Part shown: piece after piece, positions 11,311 through 21,245 of the stretch | Numbering within the stretch: the first letter of the stretch is position 1 | Layout: each line of letters begins with the position of its first letter | DNA from: Marinobacter nauticus | GTDB taxonomy: Bacteria; Pseudomonadota; Gammaproteobacteria; Enterobacterales; Shewanellaceae | Direction of reading: 5' to 3' | Assembly (NCBI RefSeq): GCF_019801015.1 | Contig: NZ_JAHVJZ010000003.1 | Location: 372,001 to 436,000 of the forward strand | DNA: 64,000 nucleotides | Notes under the pieces: generated by a model | Seen by the model: the letters and a program-made list of their open reading frames with translations, nothing else | Told to the model about the DNA's origin: nothing | The model's database searches: none | Translations under genes and position numbers: made by a program

Positions 11311-11359
11311 TGTGCATTCCTGCGTTTTTCGCGGTAAAGAGCGGGCAGTGTACCACCCT

Positions 11360-12172
11360 TCAACGCGGGACTCGACAGCCGGGGCGATGCCCCTGCCCGC
11401 GCGCTTGCTGATACCAACCCTGAGCCTGCGCCTGCATCTGCTCGAGATCCTGAATGCGGGTGCTGTGAGAGGGGTGAGTGGAGAGCAGTTCCGGCGGTGA
11501 TCCGCCACTGGCGCGGGCCATGTTGTGCCAAAGTTCCACGCTGGCCGCCGGGTTAAAGCCCGCTTTCGCCATGATCTCCAGCCCAACCACGTCCGCCTCA
11601 CTCTCCTGCTGGCGCCCGAACGGCAGGGCAATGCCCACCTGGGCACCGAGCCCCAGTCCGGCCATGATCAGATCCTGGTTTTCCGTGCCGCTGGCGCCCA
11701 GGGCAATCTGGACAATCTCCAGACCGGTGCTGGTCATTTGCGCCCGGGAAACCTGCTCGTTACCGTGATCCGCCAGTACGTGCGCCACTTCATGGCCCAG
11801 CACCGTGGCCAGCTGGTCCGGCGTTTTCGCCACCTTCAACAGGCCGGTATAGACCCCGATATGGCCGCCTGGCAGCGCAAAAGCGTTAACCTGCTCGGAG
11901 TCAAACACCACCACTTCCCAGGTTTCACTCTGGTTTGGGTCCACCGTCGCCAGCAATGCAGGAGCCGTGACCGCGTCCGCCACACAACGCACATAGGCGT
12001 TGATGGCACGGTCGGTGGAGACCTTCTCCTGCTGCTTGATCTGGGCGAACGACTGCGCGCCCATCTCGCGCATCTGGTCCTGCGAAAACAGCAGCGTCTG
12101 GCCCCGACCCGTGGGGGATTGGTTGGTGCAACCCACAAGGGCCAACACCAACAGCGCAACAACCTTTTTCAT
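11360..12172 (-). CDS. M48-family zinc metallopeptidase lipoprotein
   Basis: 270 residues. A lipoprotein signal ends at L-V-G-C (Cys15). The zinc site H-E-V-A-H is at residues 127-131, with the third ligand in S-E-A-D near 192, and A-F-A-L-P-G-G-H-I-G-V precedes it as in Oma1/LoiP/BepA-type M48 enzymes. Expected in the periplasm, probably in outer-membrane protein quality control. Start ATG 12172 is preferred over an upstream codon because it begins the signal peptide. It lies 43 bases downstream of the S9 peptidase gene, possibly cotranscribed. Assigning loiP or another symbol would be guesswork. Confidence 0.9.
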   Translation of the reverse strand: MKKVVALLVLALVGCTNQSPTGRGQTLLFSQDQMREMGAQSFAQIKQQEKVSTDRAINAYVRCVADAVTAPALLATVDPNQSETWEVVVFDSEQVNAFALPGGHIGVYTGLLKVAKTPDQLATVLGHEVAHVLADHGNEQVSRAQMTSTGLEIVQIALGASGTENQDLIMAGLGLGAQVGIALPFGRQQESEADVVGLEIMAKAGFNPAASVELWHNMARASGGSPPELLSTHPSHSTRIQDLEQMQAQAQGWYQQARGQGHRPGCRVPR

Positions 12173-12215
12173 ATCTCTCGCTTCTACCACTGCCCATCCG
12201 GATGGGCTTATCTCA

Positions 12216-14168
12216 TCACAACTTCAAGTGCTCATCCAGAAAGCTGAGCATCTCGCTAAACGCTTTTTCCCGGTTTTCCAGGTCATCGAACCCGTGGGCT
12301 TCATTGTTCAGCTCCATATATCGGAACGGGTGACGCTCGGCCTCCAGTGCGGCTTTGAGTTTCTCGGCGTGTTCGATGGGGGCTCGCTCATCCTCCTCGC
12401 CGTGAATGATCAACACCGGCGCCTTAAGCTTATCGACGTGGTACACCGGGCTGAACGCCTTCAGCTGGGTCATGTCTTCACCAATACGACGCTGCAGGCC
12501 TTGGCGCCCCCAGGCGGTATCGGGGATGTCCCCCTCGTCATAGAGCATCGGCAGATCGTACACCCCCATCATGCCGATGGAGCAGGCGTAGAGGTCGGGC
12601 TCCAGAATCGCGCTTTGCAGCGCAGAATAGCCACCAAAACTGGCACCAGCAATACAGATATTGCCCGCCTTGGCGATGCCTCGCTCAATAATATGTCGGG
12701 TGCCATCAATAATGTCGTACTGCACTTTATCGCCCCAATGGTGGCGTCCGGCGTGCTCAAACTGGTCACCGTAACCGGTGGAGCCTCGGAAGTTCACCTG
12801 CAGCACCGCCATGCCCCGACTGGCAAAAAGCTGAGCAATGGTGTCATAGCCCCAGTAGTCCCGGGATTCAGGGCCGCCATGGGGATAAACCACCATGGGC
12901 AGATCCTTCGCACTCTCCATCGTCTGGCCCGGCGGCAGCGTCAGGTAGCCGCGGATGGTTTTGCCATCACGCGCGTTAAAGGCGATGGCTTCAGAGATGC
13001 CCGAGTTCTGCTCCGTCACCCAGGCGCGGGTTTTCACCAACGCTCTCAAAGCATTCTTTTCGGCGTCGTACAGGAAGTACTGGCCCGGGTCCACATCGCT
13101 GAAGGCGTAGACGATGGACTGGCGCCCATCCAGGCTTTGACTGGTGATCACCACCTGTTTGCTGGGGAAGGACGCCAGCAGGTTCTTCAGCGCTTTGGCG
13201 GTCGGGTGGCTGCCCCGGACAAAAATGTAATTGGGGTAATCCGGCGACACCGTTACTGCGTACATCTCCCGCCGCATAGGGCCGAAGTGGATGTCAGAGA
13301 TATTCACGGTGTCATCCCGGAACAGCAGTTTTCGCTCCCCGGTGTCCATATTGACCTTATACAACCCGGTGGTATCGCCATCCCGGCCATCAATGGCGTA
13401 AACGTGATTCTGGTCAGCAAAGGCGATCGGCCGGAAATAGCCTTCCGAATCGGAACCGGCGTCGACCTGAGTCCACTCCCACTCATCGCCGGCACGATAG
13501 TAAAGCTCCACATCGCCACGGGCACTGATGCCGGAGACAAAGCGCGCTTTGCCTTTGGTATCCACGACAAAGTGCGAATTGCGCACCGGAGCCATGCTCA
13601 ACGTTTTCCGTTTGCCGGTATAGACGTTGACCCGGAACAGGGTGGGGATCCGGGCATCGCCGTTGCCGCCCCAGGGTGTCCCCATCATCAGGATTTCATC
13701 CTCGTTTTCAGGCAGCAGGTCCACCAGGGTTCCCCAGCCATTAAAGCCTTCCCTTTGTTTAACCCGGGTGCCAGCCTGGGTGTCAGCGCCGCGATAGCCA
13801 AAGATGTATTCCCGTCTCTTGCCATCGAGGTTGACCGCATACCACTCCCCATAGAAGCCACTGCCGGCATACCAGGGTTTGAATTTCTCCAGGGTCAGGA
13901 TCACCCGCTCATTGTTGGCCCAATGGAATTGCCCCACCTGCTTCTCGCCGCTGAATTTGACGACGTAAGTGGGCTTCATAGTGTTGATGTCGAGAATGGC
14001 GAGGGCGTTTTTGCCCTCAACCGGCGTCAGTACCGCCAGGTGTTTGCCGTCGGGGGAGATTTTCATCCCCTTAAACTCATCATCCCGGCTGAATTCAGCC
14101 ACGGAAAGCGGCGCGGCTACGGAAGAAAATGCCAGCACCATGCACAGTGCGGCCAGCAGTTGTCTCAT
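12216..14168 (-). CDS. S9-family prolyl oligopeptidase-like serine peptidase, secreted
   Basis: 650 residues with a Sec signal peptide (M-R-Q-L-L-A-A-L-C-M ... V-A-A). An N-terminal beta-propeller-like region (about 30-390) precedes the alpha/beta-hydrolase domain. The catalytic triad is Ser510 in G-A-S-F-G-G-Y, Asp593 in G-E-E-D-E-R-A-P and His625 in E-A-H-G-F. The oxyanion segment P-H-G-G-P is also present. Probably a periplasmic dipeptidyl- or acylaminoacyl-peptidase. Start ATG 14168 has AAGGAG six bases upstream. The 14169-14399 interval otherwise holds only the dnaJ terminator. Confidence 0.92.
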   Translation of the reverse strand: MRQLLAALCMVLAFSSVAAPLSVAEFSRDDEFKGMKISPDGKHLAVLTPVEGKNALAILDINTMKPTYVVKFSGEKQVGQFHWANNERVILTLEKFKPWYAGSGFYGEWYAVNLDGKRREYIFGYRGADTQAGTRVKQREGFNGWGTLVDLLPENEDEILMMGTPWGGNGDARIPTLFRVNVYTGKRKTLSMAPVRNSHFVVDTKGKARFVSGISARGDVELYYRAGDEWEWTQVDAGSDSEGYFRPIAFADQNHVYAIDGRDGDTTGLYKVNMDTGERKLLFRDDTVNISDIHFGPMRREMYAVTVSPDYPNYIFVRGSHPTAKALKNLLASFPSKQVVITSQSLDGRQSIVYAFSDVDPGQYFLYDAEKNALRALVKTRAWVTEQNSGISEAIAFNARDGKTIRGYLTLPPGQTMESAKDLPMVVYPHGGPESRDYWGYDTIAQLFASRGMAVLQVNFRGSTGYGDQFEHAGRHHWGDKVQYDIIDGTRHIIERGIAKAGNICIAGASFGGYSALQSAILEPDLYACSIGMMGVYDLPMLYDEGDIPDTAWGRQGLQRRIGEDMTQLKAFSPVYHVDKLKAPVLIIHGEEDERAPIEHAEKLKAALEAERHPFRYMELNNEAHGFDDLENREKAFSEMLSFLDEHLKL

Positions 14169-14352
14169 TCGGGTCTCCTTACCCTGCAATCAGGTTGCGC
14201 AACAATTGCCCAACACTATCAAAACACCCTAGAGAACAAAAGCCGCCACACAAAAGAGGGTTAATGCTTAACCATTGATTAAAGTCGACTTTTGAATCCA
14301 GTTACTCACCTCCAGTCATATTGAGTCGTGGTGCTTCCGGGCCCACACCGGC

Positions 14353-14383
14353 ACAAAAAAGCCCGGCCATTTGGCCGGGCTCA
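14353..14383 (-). terminator. Terminator after dnaJ
   Basis: GCCCGGCC-AAAT-GGCCGGGC followed by T6 on the minus strand. Confidence 0.9.
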
Positions 14384-14399
14384 GAGTTCGGTTTGACCG

Positions 14400-15527
14400 T
14401 TAGCTGGTCAGGTCATCAAAGAACTTCTTCACACCATCGAAGAAGCCTTCCGCCTTAGGCTTGTGCCGTTTGGCAGAAGCAGCACAGGTTTCATCCAGTT
14501 CGCGAAGCAGCTCTTTCTGACGCTCGGTCAGGTTTACCGGCGTCTCGATGATCACCTTGCACACCAGATCACCCACGGCATGGCTGCGGACGGACTTCAC
14601 GCCCTTGCCACGCAGGCGGAACATGCGACCGGTCTGGGTTTCTGCCGGCACCTTGAGGACCACGCGGCCATCCAGGGTCGGCACTTCGATTTCACCACCC
14701 AGTGCGGCATTGGCGAAGGAGATCGGCACCTCGCAGTAGAGGTTGTTGCCATCCCGCACAAAAATGGGGTGCTCTTTGATGTGCACCTGAACGTACAGGT
14801 CACCGGCCGGCGCGCCCATTTCACCCGCTTCACCTTCACCCGCCAGGCGGATGCGGTCGCCGGTGTCCACACCCGCAGGAATGGTAACGGACAAGGTTTT
14901 GGTTTTCTCAACGCGACCCTGACCGCGACAGCTGGTGCAGGGGTCGGTGATCACCTTGCCGCGGCCACCACAGCTCGGACAGGTTTGCTGAACCGCAAAG
15001 AAGCCCTGACGCATCTGCACCTGGCCAGTACCGTGACAGGTGCCACAGGTGTTGGCACTGGTGCCCGGCTTGGCGCCGCTGCCATTACAGGTATCACAAC
15101 CAGCCAGAGACGGGATCTTCAGCTCTTTCTTACAGCCTTTTACCGCCTCTTCCAGAGACAGCTCCAGATTGTAGCGCAGATCGGCGCCGCTGCGCGCCTG
15201 CTGACGGCCACCACGACGGCCGCCAAAGATGTCGCCAAACACATCACCAAAGATGTCGCCGAAGTCCGCGCCGCCGCCAAAGCCACCGCCACCGCGGTTC
15301 GGATCCACACCAGCATGACCGAACTGGTCGTAAGCCGCCCGTTTCTGATCATCGGTGAGGATTTCGTAGGCTTCTTTTACCTCTTTAAAAGAGGCTTCCG
15401 CTTCGGCATCACCGGGGTTGCGGTCCGGGTGGTACTTCATCGCCAGGCGCTTGTAGGCCTTTTTGATGTCCCGTTCGCTGGCGTCCCGGCCAACTCCCAG
15501 CACTTCGTAGTAATCGCGTTTTGACAT
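14400..15527 (-). CDS. dnaJ: Chaperone DnaJ (Hsp40)
   Basis: Co-chaperone that delivers substrates to DnaK and stimulates its ATPase. 375 residues. J domain with H-P-D near residues 33-35, Gly/Phe-rich linker (about 75-110), four C-x-x-C-x-G-x-G zinc repeats (about 135-205) and the C-terminal beta domains. The order dnaK-dnaJ with an 88-base gap is classical. The gap contains an imperfect GC-rich hairpin (15559-15589) that may tune the DnaK:DnaJ ratio. Confidence 0.98.
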   Translation of the reverse strand: MSKRDYYEVLGVGRDASERDIKKAYKRLAMKYHPDRNPGDAEAEASFKEVKEAYEILTDDQKRAAYDQFGHAGVDPNRGGGGFGGGADFGDIFGDVFGDIFGGRRGGRQQARSGADLRYNLELSLEEAVKGCKKELKIPSLAGCDTCNGSGAKPGTSANTCGTCHGTGQVQMRQGFFAVQQTCPSCGGRGKVITDPCTSCRGQGRVEKTKTLSVTIPAGVDTGDRIRLAGEGEAGEMGAPAGDLYVQVHIKEHPIFVRDGNNLYCEVPISFANAALGGEIEVPTLDGRVVLKVPAETQTGRMFRLRGKGVKSVRSHAVGDLVCKVIIETPVNLTERQKELLRELDETCAASAKRHKPKAEGFFDGVKKFFDDLTS

Positions 15528-15615
15528 GTCAGATTGCCGTCTTCTTTTTTAATACGAAAGCGGGCGGCCGGGATGGCCGGTCGCCCACTTGCAGTGCAGT
15601 CTTAGAGCGAAAGAC

Positions 15616-17529
15616 TTACTTCTTGTCGTCTTTTACTTCTTCGAACTCAGCGTCAACCACGTCGTCAGCAGACTTCTGCTGTTGCGGCTCGCCTTCAGCC
15701 TGGCCCTGAGCCTGAGCTTTCTGCTGAGCAATTTCCATCAGCTTAGCAGAGGCTTGGATCAGCTCCTGAGTCTTGGCTTCGATAGCGTCTTTGTCGTTGC
15801 CCTTGGTGGCTTCTTCCACTGCCGCAACCGCTTCTTCGATCTTGGCCTTGTCTTCTGCCGGCAGCGCTTCGCCTGCTTCCTCAACCTGCTTACGGGTGGC
15901 GTGAGCCAGACCATCAGCCTGGTTGCGGGCCTGCACCAGCTCTTCAAACTTCTTGTCTTCCTCAGCGTGCGCTTCGGCTTCGTTCACCATCTTGCTGATT
16001 TCGTCATCGGACAGACCGGAAGACGCCTGAATGGTGATCTTCTGCTCTTTACCGGTGTTCTTGTCAGCAGCGGAAACGTGCAGAATGCCGTCCGCATCGA
16101 TGTCGAAGGTCACTTCGATCTGCGGCAGACCACGCGGCGCCGGCTGAATGCCTTCCAGGTTGAACTGACCCAGAGACTTGTTGGCGCTCGCCTGCTTACG
16201 CTCACCCTGCAGCACGTGGATGGTCACGGCAGACTGGTTGTCTTCAGCCGTTGAGAACACCTGAGACTTCTTGGTCGGGATGGTGGTGTTCTTCTCGATC
16301 AGTGCGGTCATCACGCCGCCCATGGTTTCGATACCCAGGGACAGAGGCGTTACGTCCAGCAGCAGTACGTCTTTCACGTCACCGGCCAGTACACCACCCT
16401 GAATGGCAGCGCCCACGGCAACCGCTTCATCCGGGTTAACGTCTTTACGCGGCTCTTTACCGAAGAAATCTGCAACGGCCTGCTGCACTTTCGGCATACG
16501 AGTCTGACCGCCAACCAGAATCACATCGTTGATTTCGGATACGGACAGTTCCGCGTCCTGCAGGGCCACTTTCAGCGGCTCCAGAGAGCGCAGGATCAGG
16601 TCTTCAACCAGGGCTTCCAGCTTGGCGCGGGTTACCTTGATGTTCATGTGCTTCGGACCGGTAGCGTCTGCGGTCACGTACGGCAGGTTCACTTCGGTCT
16701 GCTGAGCAGAGGACAGCTCGATCTTGGCTTTTTCAGCGGCTTCTTTCAGACGCTGCATCGCCAACGGATCGTTCTTCAGGTCGATGCCCTGCTCTTTCTT
16801 GAACTCTTCAACCAGGTAGTTGATCAGGCGGTTGTCAAAGTCTTCACCACCCAGGTGAGTGTCACCGTTGGTGGCCAGTACTTCGAAGGTGTGCTCGCCG
16901 TCCACTTCGTCGATCTCGATGATGGAGATGTCGAAGGTACCGCCACCCAGGTCATAAACGGCAACGATGTTGTCGCCCTGGCGCTTGTCCATACCGTAAG
17001 CCAGTGCAGCAGCAGTCGGCTCGTTGATGATGCGCTTAACGTTCAGACCCGCGATGCGACCGGCATCTTTGGTGGCCTGACGCTGAGAATCGTTGAAGTA
17101 AGCCGGAACGGTGATCACCGCTTCCGTAACCTCTTCGCCCAGGTAATCCTCGGCGGTTTTCTTCATCTTCTTCAGGACTTCAGCAGACACCTGAGGTGCT
17201 GCCATTTTCTGGCCCTTGGCTTCAACCCAGGCATCACCGTTTTCAGCTTCAACGATCTTGAACGGCATGATGCCGATGTCACGTTGAACCACTTCGTCTT
17301 TAAAGCGACGACCGATCAAACGCTTGATCGCGAACAGGGTGTTGTGGGGGTTGGTCACGGCCTGACGCTTGGCAGGCTGACCCACCAGGGTTTCGTTGTC
17401 GGTGTACGCGATGATGGAAGGCGTAGTGCGATCGCCTTCAGCGTTCTCAATTACGCGCGGTTTGTCACCATCCAGAATGGCCACACAGGAGTTGGTGGTA
17501 CCCAGGTCAATACCGATGATCTTGCCCAT
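15616..17529 (-). CDS. dnaK: Chaperone DnaK (Hsp70)
   Basis: ATP-dependent protein-folding chaperone. 637 residues. The nucleotide-binding domain opens with [12 protein letters not shown] and carries [13 protein letters not shown] near residue 192. The linker [13 protein letters not shown] is near 385. The lid ends with the Gln-rich tail and the conserved [13 protein letters not shown] 17529 has TTGGAGG upstream. Two sigma-32-like promoters precede it. Confidence 0.99.
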   Translation of the reverse strand: MGKIIGIDLGTTNSCVAILDGDKPRVIENAEGDRTTPSIIAYTDNETLVGQPAKRQAVTNPHNTLFAIKRLIGRRFKDEVVQRDIGIMPFKIVEAENGDAWVEAKGQKMAAPQVSAEVLKKMKKTAEDYLGEEVTEAVITVPAYFNDSQRQATKDAGRIAGLNVKRIINEPTAAALAYGMDKRQGDNIVAVYDLGGGTFDISIIEIDEVDGEHTFEVLATNGDTHLGGEDFDNRLINYLVEEFKKEQGIDLKNDPLAMQRLKEAAEKAKIELSSAQQTEVNLPYVTADATGPKHMNIKVTRAKLEALVEDLILRSLEPLKVALQDAELSVSEINDVILVGGQTRMPKVQQAVADFFGKEPRKDVNPDEAVAVGAAIQGGVLAGDVKDVLLLDVTPLSLGIETMGGVMTALIEKNTTIPTKKSQVFSTAEDNQSAVTIHVLQGERKQASANKSLGQFNLEGIQPAPRGLPQIEVTFDIDADGILHVSAADKNTGKEQKITIQASSGLSDDEISKMVNEAEAHAEEDKKFEELVQARNQADGLAHATRKQVEEAGEALPAEDKAKIEEAVAAVEEATKGNDKDAIEAKTQELIQASAKLMEIAQQKAQAQGQAEGEPQQQKSADDVVDAEFEEVKDDKK

Positions 17530-17583
17530 CGTAGAGCCTCCAAAAAAACGAGAAACCGATACGGTTATTCACTGATAACTGCG

Positions 17584-17612
17584 ATTTGGGGCCAGGGGTG
17601 CCCCCTTTCAAG
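17584..17612 (-). promoter_or_regulatory. Sigma-32-like promoter, dnaK proximal
   Basis: Minus strand CTTGAA (17607-17612), 15-base spacer, CCCCAAAT (17584-17591); one mismatch to CCCCATNT. Leader to the dnaK ATG is about 50 bases. Confidence 0.65.
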
Positions 17613-17656
17613 GGGCCAAAACCAATTTTTTTTGGTTGCCCCGGAACTGGAAAGCG

Positions 17657-17685
17657 AAATGGGGGACCTGGCGCACGTTTTCAAG
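17657..17685 (-). promoter_or_regulatory. Sigma-32-like promoter, dnaK distal
   Basis: Minus strand CTTGAA (17680-17685), 15-base spacer, CCCCATTT (17657-17664): a perfect match to the heat-shock consensus. Confidence 0.8.
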
Positions 17686-17777
17686 GCTTTTCCATCAAAA
17701 TTTCATCTCGAGTCCACATTGACGAAATAGTATACTTTCTACAATTTCCACCACGTTGTTCGAGTGAGCGGTTCGAG

Positions 17778-18695
17778 ATGGTTAAAAACCAAGCCCGCGC
17801 GATGAGTTACGGCATCGGTGCCGTGCTGTTGTGGTCCACGGTGGCCACCGCCTTTAAACTTTCCCTGGCGGAGATGAGCCCGGCCCAGTTGCTGCTGTTT
17901 GCGTCCATCGCATCCACCGTGGTGCTGACATTGATCCTTGGGGTTCAGGGCAAACTCGGTCGCCTGAAAGGCCAGTTCAAGACCAACCCTCTGATCTATA
18001 TCCAGAGTGGCCTGCTCAACCCTTTCCTTTATTACCTCGTGCTGTTTGCGGCCTACGACATGCTGCCCGCTCAGCAGGCGCAACCGCTGAACTACACCTG
18101 GGCCATTTTGCTGAGTCTGCTCGCGGTGCCGATGCTGGGGCAGAAACTGAAAAGCTGGGATGTGGGCGCAGCACTGCTGGCCTACTTCGGTGTGGTGGTG
18201 ATCGCCACCGGCGGGGACTTGCTGGCGCTGGAGTTTGAGCGCCCCATCGGCGTGGCCCTGGCGCTGCTCTCCACCCTGCTTTGGTCACTCTACTGGATCG
18301 TGAATATCCGCGATAAAGGGGACCCGGTCATCAGCCTGCTGTTGAGCTTCCTGATTGGCTTGCCCTTTATCCTGATGGTGTGCGCCTGGCGCGGTGAACT
18401 GGCGCTGCCAAGCTGGCAGGGCCTGGCCGGGGCCACTTACGTCGGCCTGTTTGAGATGGGCTTTACCTTTGTGCTCTGGCTTAAGGCGATGCGTACTGCG
18501 GAGCACACTGCCCCGCTCACCAACCTGGTGTTCCTGGGCCCGTTCCTGTCGCTGTTCTTTATCTCCACCTTCCTTGGCGAGTCCATTGCTCCGGCCACCT
18601 TTATGGGCCTGGCCCTGATCGTTGCCGGCCTGCTGGTTCAGCAGCTGGGCCCAAAGCTGCGGGCCCGTCTGGCGCCCAGCCGCAGCGCCAGTTAA
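17778..18695 (+). CDS. EamA/DMT-family membrane transporter
   Basis: 305 residues with about ten hydrophobic helices arranged as two EamA repeats (about 10-140 and 150-290), the drug/metabolite exporter fold. The substrate cannot be read from sequence. ATG 17778 was chosen because the hydrophobic region starts just after it; the frame is open far upstream into the dnaK promoter region without conserved sequence. It is divergent from dnaK. Its last bases overlap the convergent LysR gene: both stops lie in the same TTAA (18692-18695). Confidence 0.88.
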   Translation: MVKNQARAMSYGIGAVLLWSTVATAFKLSLAEMSPAQLLLFASIASTVVLTLILGVQGKLGRLKGQFKTNPLIYIQSGLLNPFLYYLVLFAAYDMLPAQQAQPLNYTWAILLSLLAVPMLGQKLKSWDVGAALLAYFGVVVIATGGDLLALEFERPIGVALALLSTLLWSLYWIVNIRDKGDPVISLLLSFLIGLPFILMVCAWRGELALPSWQGLAGATYVGLFEMGFTFVLWLKAMRTAEHTAPLTNLVFLGPFLSLFFISTFLGESIAPATFMGLALIVAGLLVQQLGPKLRARLAPSRSAS

Positions 18696-19525
18696 GCGCT
18701 GCGGGCCACCGCCAGCAGGGCCGATACCCCTTCACTGTCGGCCCTGTCAGCCTCAACGCACAAGCCAATCCGCCGGAACATTCGCGGTGCCGCCAGCGGC
18801 ACCGCGGTCAGCACCCGACTGCCCTCCAGCACTCCGCTGGGCAAAAACGAGATCCCCACCCCCGCCTCCACCAGGTGACGCACCTGAGTTTTGTGCGTGG
18901 CTTTGGCCACCAAATCCACGGAAAAACCGGCACTGGCCAGCAGACTTAAGGTTTGCTGGTGCGCCTCACAAGCCGCGCATTCAATAAAGGGGTAATCGTC
19001 CAGTTGAGCGATGCTGACGCTGCTCTGGCTTGCCAGCGGGTGTTCGTTGGGCACACAGAGCTGGTAGTCCTCCTCCCACAGCGGCAGGAACAGATCCTGG
19101 GGTCGCTTGAACACGTCTAGGGTCAACCGCGCGTCCCAGCCCTGGGCATCGTGATCCATCAGAGAGAGCTCCAGCCTGGGCTCCGCCTGCTGCGCCCGTC
19201 GCAAAAACGCCGCCAATTGACTCGGGCTGATGTCATGGAAGTTGGCCACGCCCACCTTAAGGCGGCGTTGACGGGTCTGGAACAGTTTCGGCAACTGCTC
19301 AGCCTGGGCCAGCACCTGACGGGCCAGCGGATAAAGTTGATGAGCGCTGTCGGTCAGATCGACGCCACGCTTATGACGCACAAACAGTGCCGTCCCCAGT
19401 TCCTCTTCCAGCTGTTTGATGGCGCTGGAGAGGGAAGGCTGGGTGACAAAGCAGCGTTCAGCAGCGGCGGTCATATTGCCGGTTTCGAACACGGCGACAA
19501 AGGCCCGGAGGCGACGCAAATCCAT
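18692..19525 (-). CDS. LysR-family transcriptional regulator
   Basis: 277 residues. N-terminal winged helix (M-D-L-R-R-L-R-A-F-V-A-V-F-E-T-G-N-M-T-A, T-Q-P-S-L-S-S-A-I-K-Q-L-E-E), then a substrate-binding domain (about 90-277). ATG 19525 is preferred to TTG 19531. It is divergent from a short-chain dehydrogenase, a common target arrangement; a palindrome in the interval (19553-19566) is a candidate site. The inducer is unknown. Confidence 0.92.
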   Translation of the reverse strand: MDLRRLRAFVAVFETGNMTAAAERCFVTQPSLSSAIKQLEEELGTALFVRHKRGVDLTDSAHQLYPLARQVLAQAEQLPKLFQTRQRRLKVGVANFHDISPSQLAAFLRRAQQAEPRLELSLMDHDAQGWDARLTLDVFKRPQDLFLPLWEEDYQLCVPNEHPLASQSSVSIAQLDDYPFIECAACEAHQQTLSLLASAGFSVDLVAKATHKTQVRHLVEAGVGISFLPSGVLEGSRVLTAVPLAAPRMFRRIGLCVEADRADSEGVSALLAVARSA

Positions 19526-19552
19526 AGGCAAAACCTATCTCTGATCCAGAAA

Positions 19553-19566
19553 GATAATATTTTATC
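19553..19566. promoter_or_regulatory. Candidate LysR operator between divergent genes
   Basis: GATAA-TATT-TTATC interrupted palindrome, upstream of a possible TATAGT -10 (19584-19589) for the dehydrogenase and 28 bases before the LysR start. Position suits a LysR-type site; binding is inferred. Confidence 0.4.
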
Positions 19567-19637
19567 CCAATGTCTAGGCTCTCTATAGTGCCCCCATCGC
19601 GGTTTTGACCGCCCCTTACCACCTATTGGAGAGCCCC

Positions 19638-20360
19638 ATGTCCAAGCCTCTTATCGTTATCACCGGTGCCAGCTCCGGTATCGGCGAAGCCACTGCCCGC
19701 ACCTTGTCCGCTGCCGGCCACCCGCTGCTGCTGATCGCCCGTCGTCTGGACCGCCTCGAAGCGCTGGATCTGCCCAACACCCTGTGCCGTCAGGTCGACA
19801 TCACCGACGGAGCGGCCCTGGCTGCCGCCATTGCGGAAGCAGAAGCGCAGTACGGCCCGGTAGATGGCCTGATCAACAACGCCGGTGTCATGCTGCTGGG
19901 CCAGGCCCACGAGCAGAGCCCGGCAGAATGGCAAAAGATGTTCGACGTCAACGTAATGGGCCTGCTCAACGGCATCCACGCCGTACTGGCCGGCATGCGC
20001 GCCCGTAAACGCGGCACCATCATTAACGTCAGCTCCATTGCCGGCCGCAAGACCTTCCCCAACCACGCGGCCTACTGCGGCACCAAGTTTGCGGTTCACG
20101 CCATGTCCGAGAACATTCGTGAAGAGGTGGCCATGGATGACGTACGTGTCATCACCATCGCCCCGGGTGCGGTGGAGACCGAGCTGCTGAGCCACACCAC
20201 CAGCGACGCCATCAAAGCGGGCTACGACGACTGGAAAACCGACATGGGCGGGGTACTGGCCGCACAGGACATTGCCAACGCCATTCAGTACGCCTACGCG
20301 CAGCCGCAAAATGTCTGCATCCGTGAAATCGTGCTGGCCACCACCCGTCAACAGCCGTAA
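19638..20360 (+). CDS. Short-chain dehydrogenase/reductase (classical SDR)
   Basis: 240 residues. Cofactor motif T-G-A-S-S-G-I-G near residues 10-17, N-N-A-G near 81-84, catalytic Ser in N-V-S-S-I-A-G and Y-C-G-T-K near 145-149 (Y-x-x-x-K). NAD(P)H-dependent oxidoreductase of unknown substrate; resembles the YdfG-like serine/3-hydroxy acid dehydrogenase branch. ATG 19638 has TTGGAG upstream. Divergent LysR gene is the probable regulator. Confidence 0.9.
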   Translation: MSKPLIVITGASSGIGEATARTLSAAGHPLLLIARRLDRLEALDLPNTLCRQVDITDGAALAAAIAEAEAQYGPVDGLINNAGVMLLGQAHEQSPAEWQKMFDVNVMGLLNGIHAVLAGMRARKRGTIINVSSIAGRKTFPNHAAYCGTKFAVHAMSENIREEVAMDDVRVITIAPGAVETELLSHTTSDAIKAGYDDWKTDMGGVLAAQDIANAIQYAYAQPQNVCIREIVLATTRQQP

Positions 20361-20375
20361 CCGTCTTTCGGATAA

Positions 20376-20405
20376 GAAAAAAGCCCGCCTGAGCGGGCTT
20401 TTTTG
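20376..20405 (+). terminator. Terminator after SDR gene
   Basis: AAGCCCGC-CTGA-GCGGGCTT followed by TTTT; also A-rich on the left, so possibly bidirectional. Confidence 0.88.
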
Positions 20406-20498
20406 TGCAAACTTATTCAATAGCGGGGACAAATTGACCGATTGATCCGGCGCCCAAGCTGTGGAACACTCCAGCGCCAGAAACCCTTAGGAGGCCCT

Positions 20499-21245
20499 GT
20501 GTTCCAATTCCTGCTTTCCCTGATGCTGTGTCTGCTGCTGACGCTGCCCGCCTGGGGTCGTTCCCAGGAGCGAACCGTAGAGCAGGTTTTGTCTTCATAC
20601 GGCCCCGATGCCCGGGCTCGGCTCGCGCCCTTTTTCGACGTACTGCCGGACCACTTTGAGCCGGTGGCCATCAAGCTGGTCGCCATCAAAGCCGACCGGC
20701 GCCTGGAAGTCTGGTTGCAGGATGTGAGCGGTGGCTGGTCCGAACTGCGCAGCTACCCGATTCTGGAAGCCAGCGGCAGCCTGCGCCCGAAGATGCGCCA
20801 GGGGGATTTCCTGGTGCCGGAAGGCGTGTACCGCATTGAAGCCGCCAATCCCAACAGCCAATACCATCTGTCCCTGAAGATCGACTACCCCAATGCGATG
20901 GACCGCCACTACGGCGCGCTGGAGCAACGAGGTGATCTGGGGGGCGACATCTTTATTCATGGCCGGGATGTGTCACAGGGCTGCCTGGCCATGGGCGACC
21001 GCTACATCGAAGAGTTGTTTGTGCTGGCTCACGACATTGGCCTGGACAACATTGAGGTGGTGATCACCCCCCGCGACCCTCGTCATGACGAACTCACCCT
21101 GCCCTTTGGCCTGCCCAACTGGGTGGCGCAGAAATACGATGAGATTGAAGTCAGCCTGGCCCAGCTCAGCCCGGCATTTCCCCAGCCTCAGGACAATGTG
21201 GAAGCGGAACTCGCCCAGAAAGAGACGGTGCAGCTTCAGCCCTGA
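20499..21245 (+). CDS. YafK-like L,D-transpeptidase-fold protein (YkuD domain), GTG start
   Basis: 248 residues with a signal peptide (F-Q-F-L-L-S-L-M-L-C-L-L-L-T-L-P-A-W-G). The YkuD catalytic signature is I-H-G-R-D-V-S-Q-G-C-L-A-M near residues 165-177 with catalytic Cys and His, preceded by M-R-Q-G-D-F-x-V-P-E-G-V-Y as in E. coli YafK (DpaA). Acts on peptidoglycan in the periplasm: either crosslinking or, as for DpaA, releasing Braun lipoprotein. The start is GTG 20499 with AGGAGG four bases upstream; no ATG is better placed. The end overlaps the convergent response regulator by 10 bases. Confidence 0.88.
   Translation: MFQFLLSLMLCLLLTLPAWGRSQERTVEQVLSSYGPDARARLAPFFDVLPDHFEPVAIKLVAIKADRRLEVWLQDVSGGWSELRSYPILEASGSLRPKMRQGDFLVPEGVYRIEAANPNSQYHLSLKIDYPNAMDRHYGALEQRGDLGGDIFIHGRDVSQGCLAMGDRYIEELFVLAHDIGLDNIEVVITPRDPRHDELTLPFGLPNWVAQKYDEIEVSLAQLSPAFPQPQDNVEAELAQKETVQLQP

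Noticed and set aside
12000-14264. Long plus-strand open frame opposite the S9 and M48 peptidases
   Set aside because: Both minus-strand genes have catalytic residues, signal peptides and ribosome sites; the plus frame has none.
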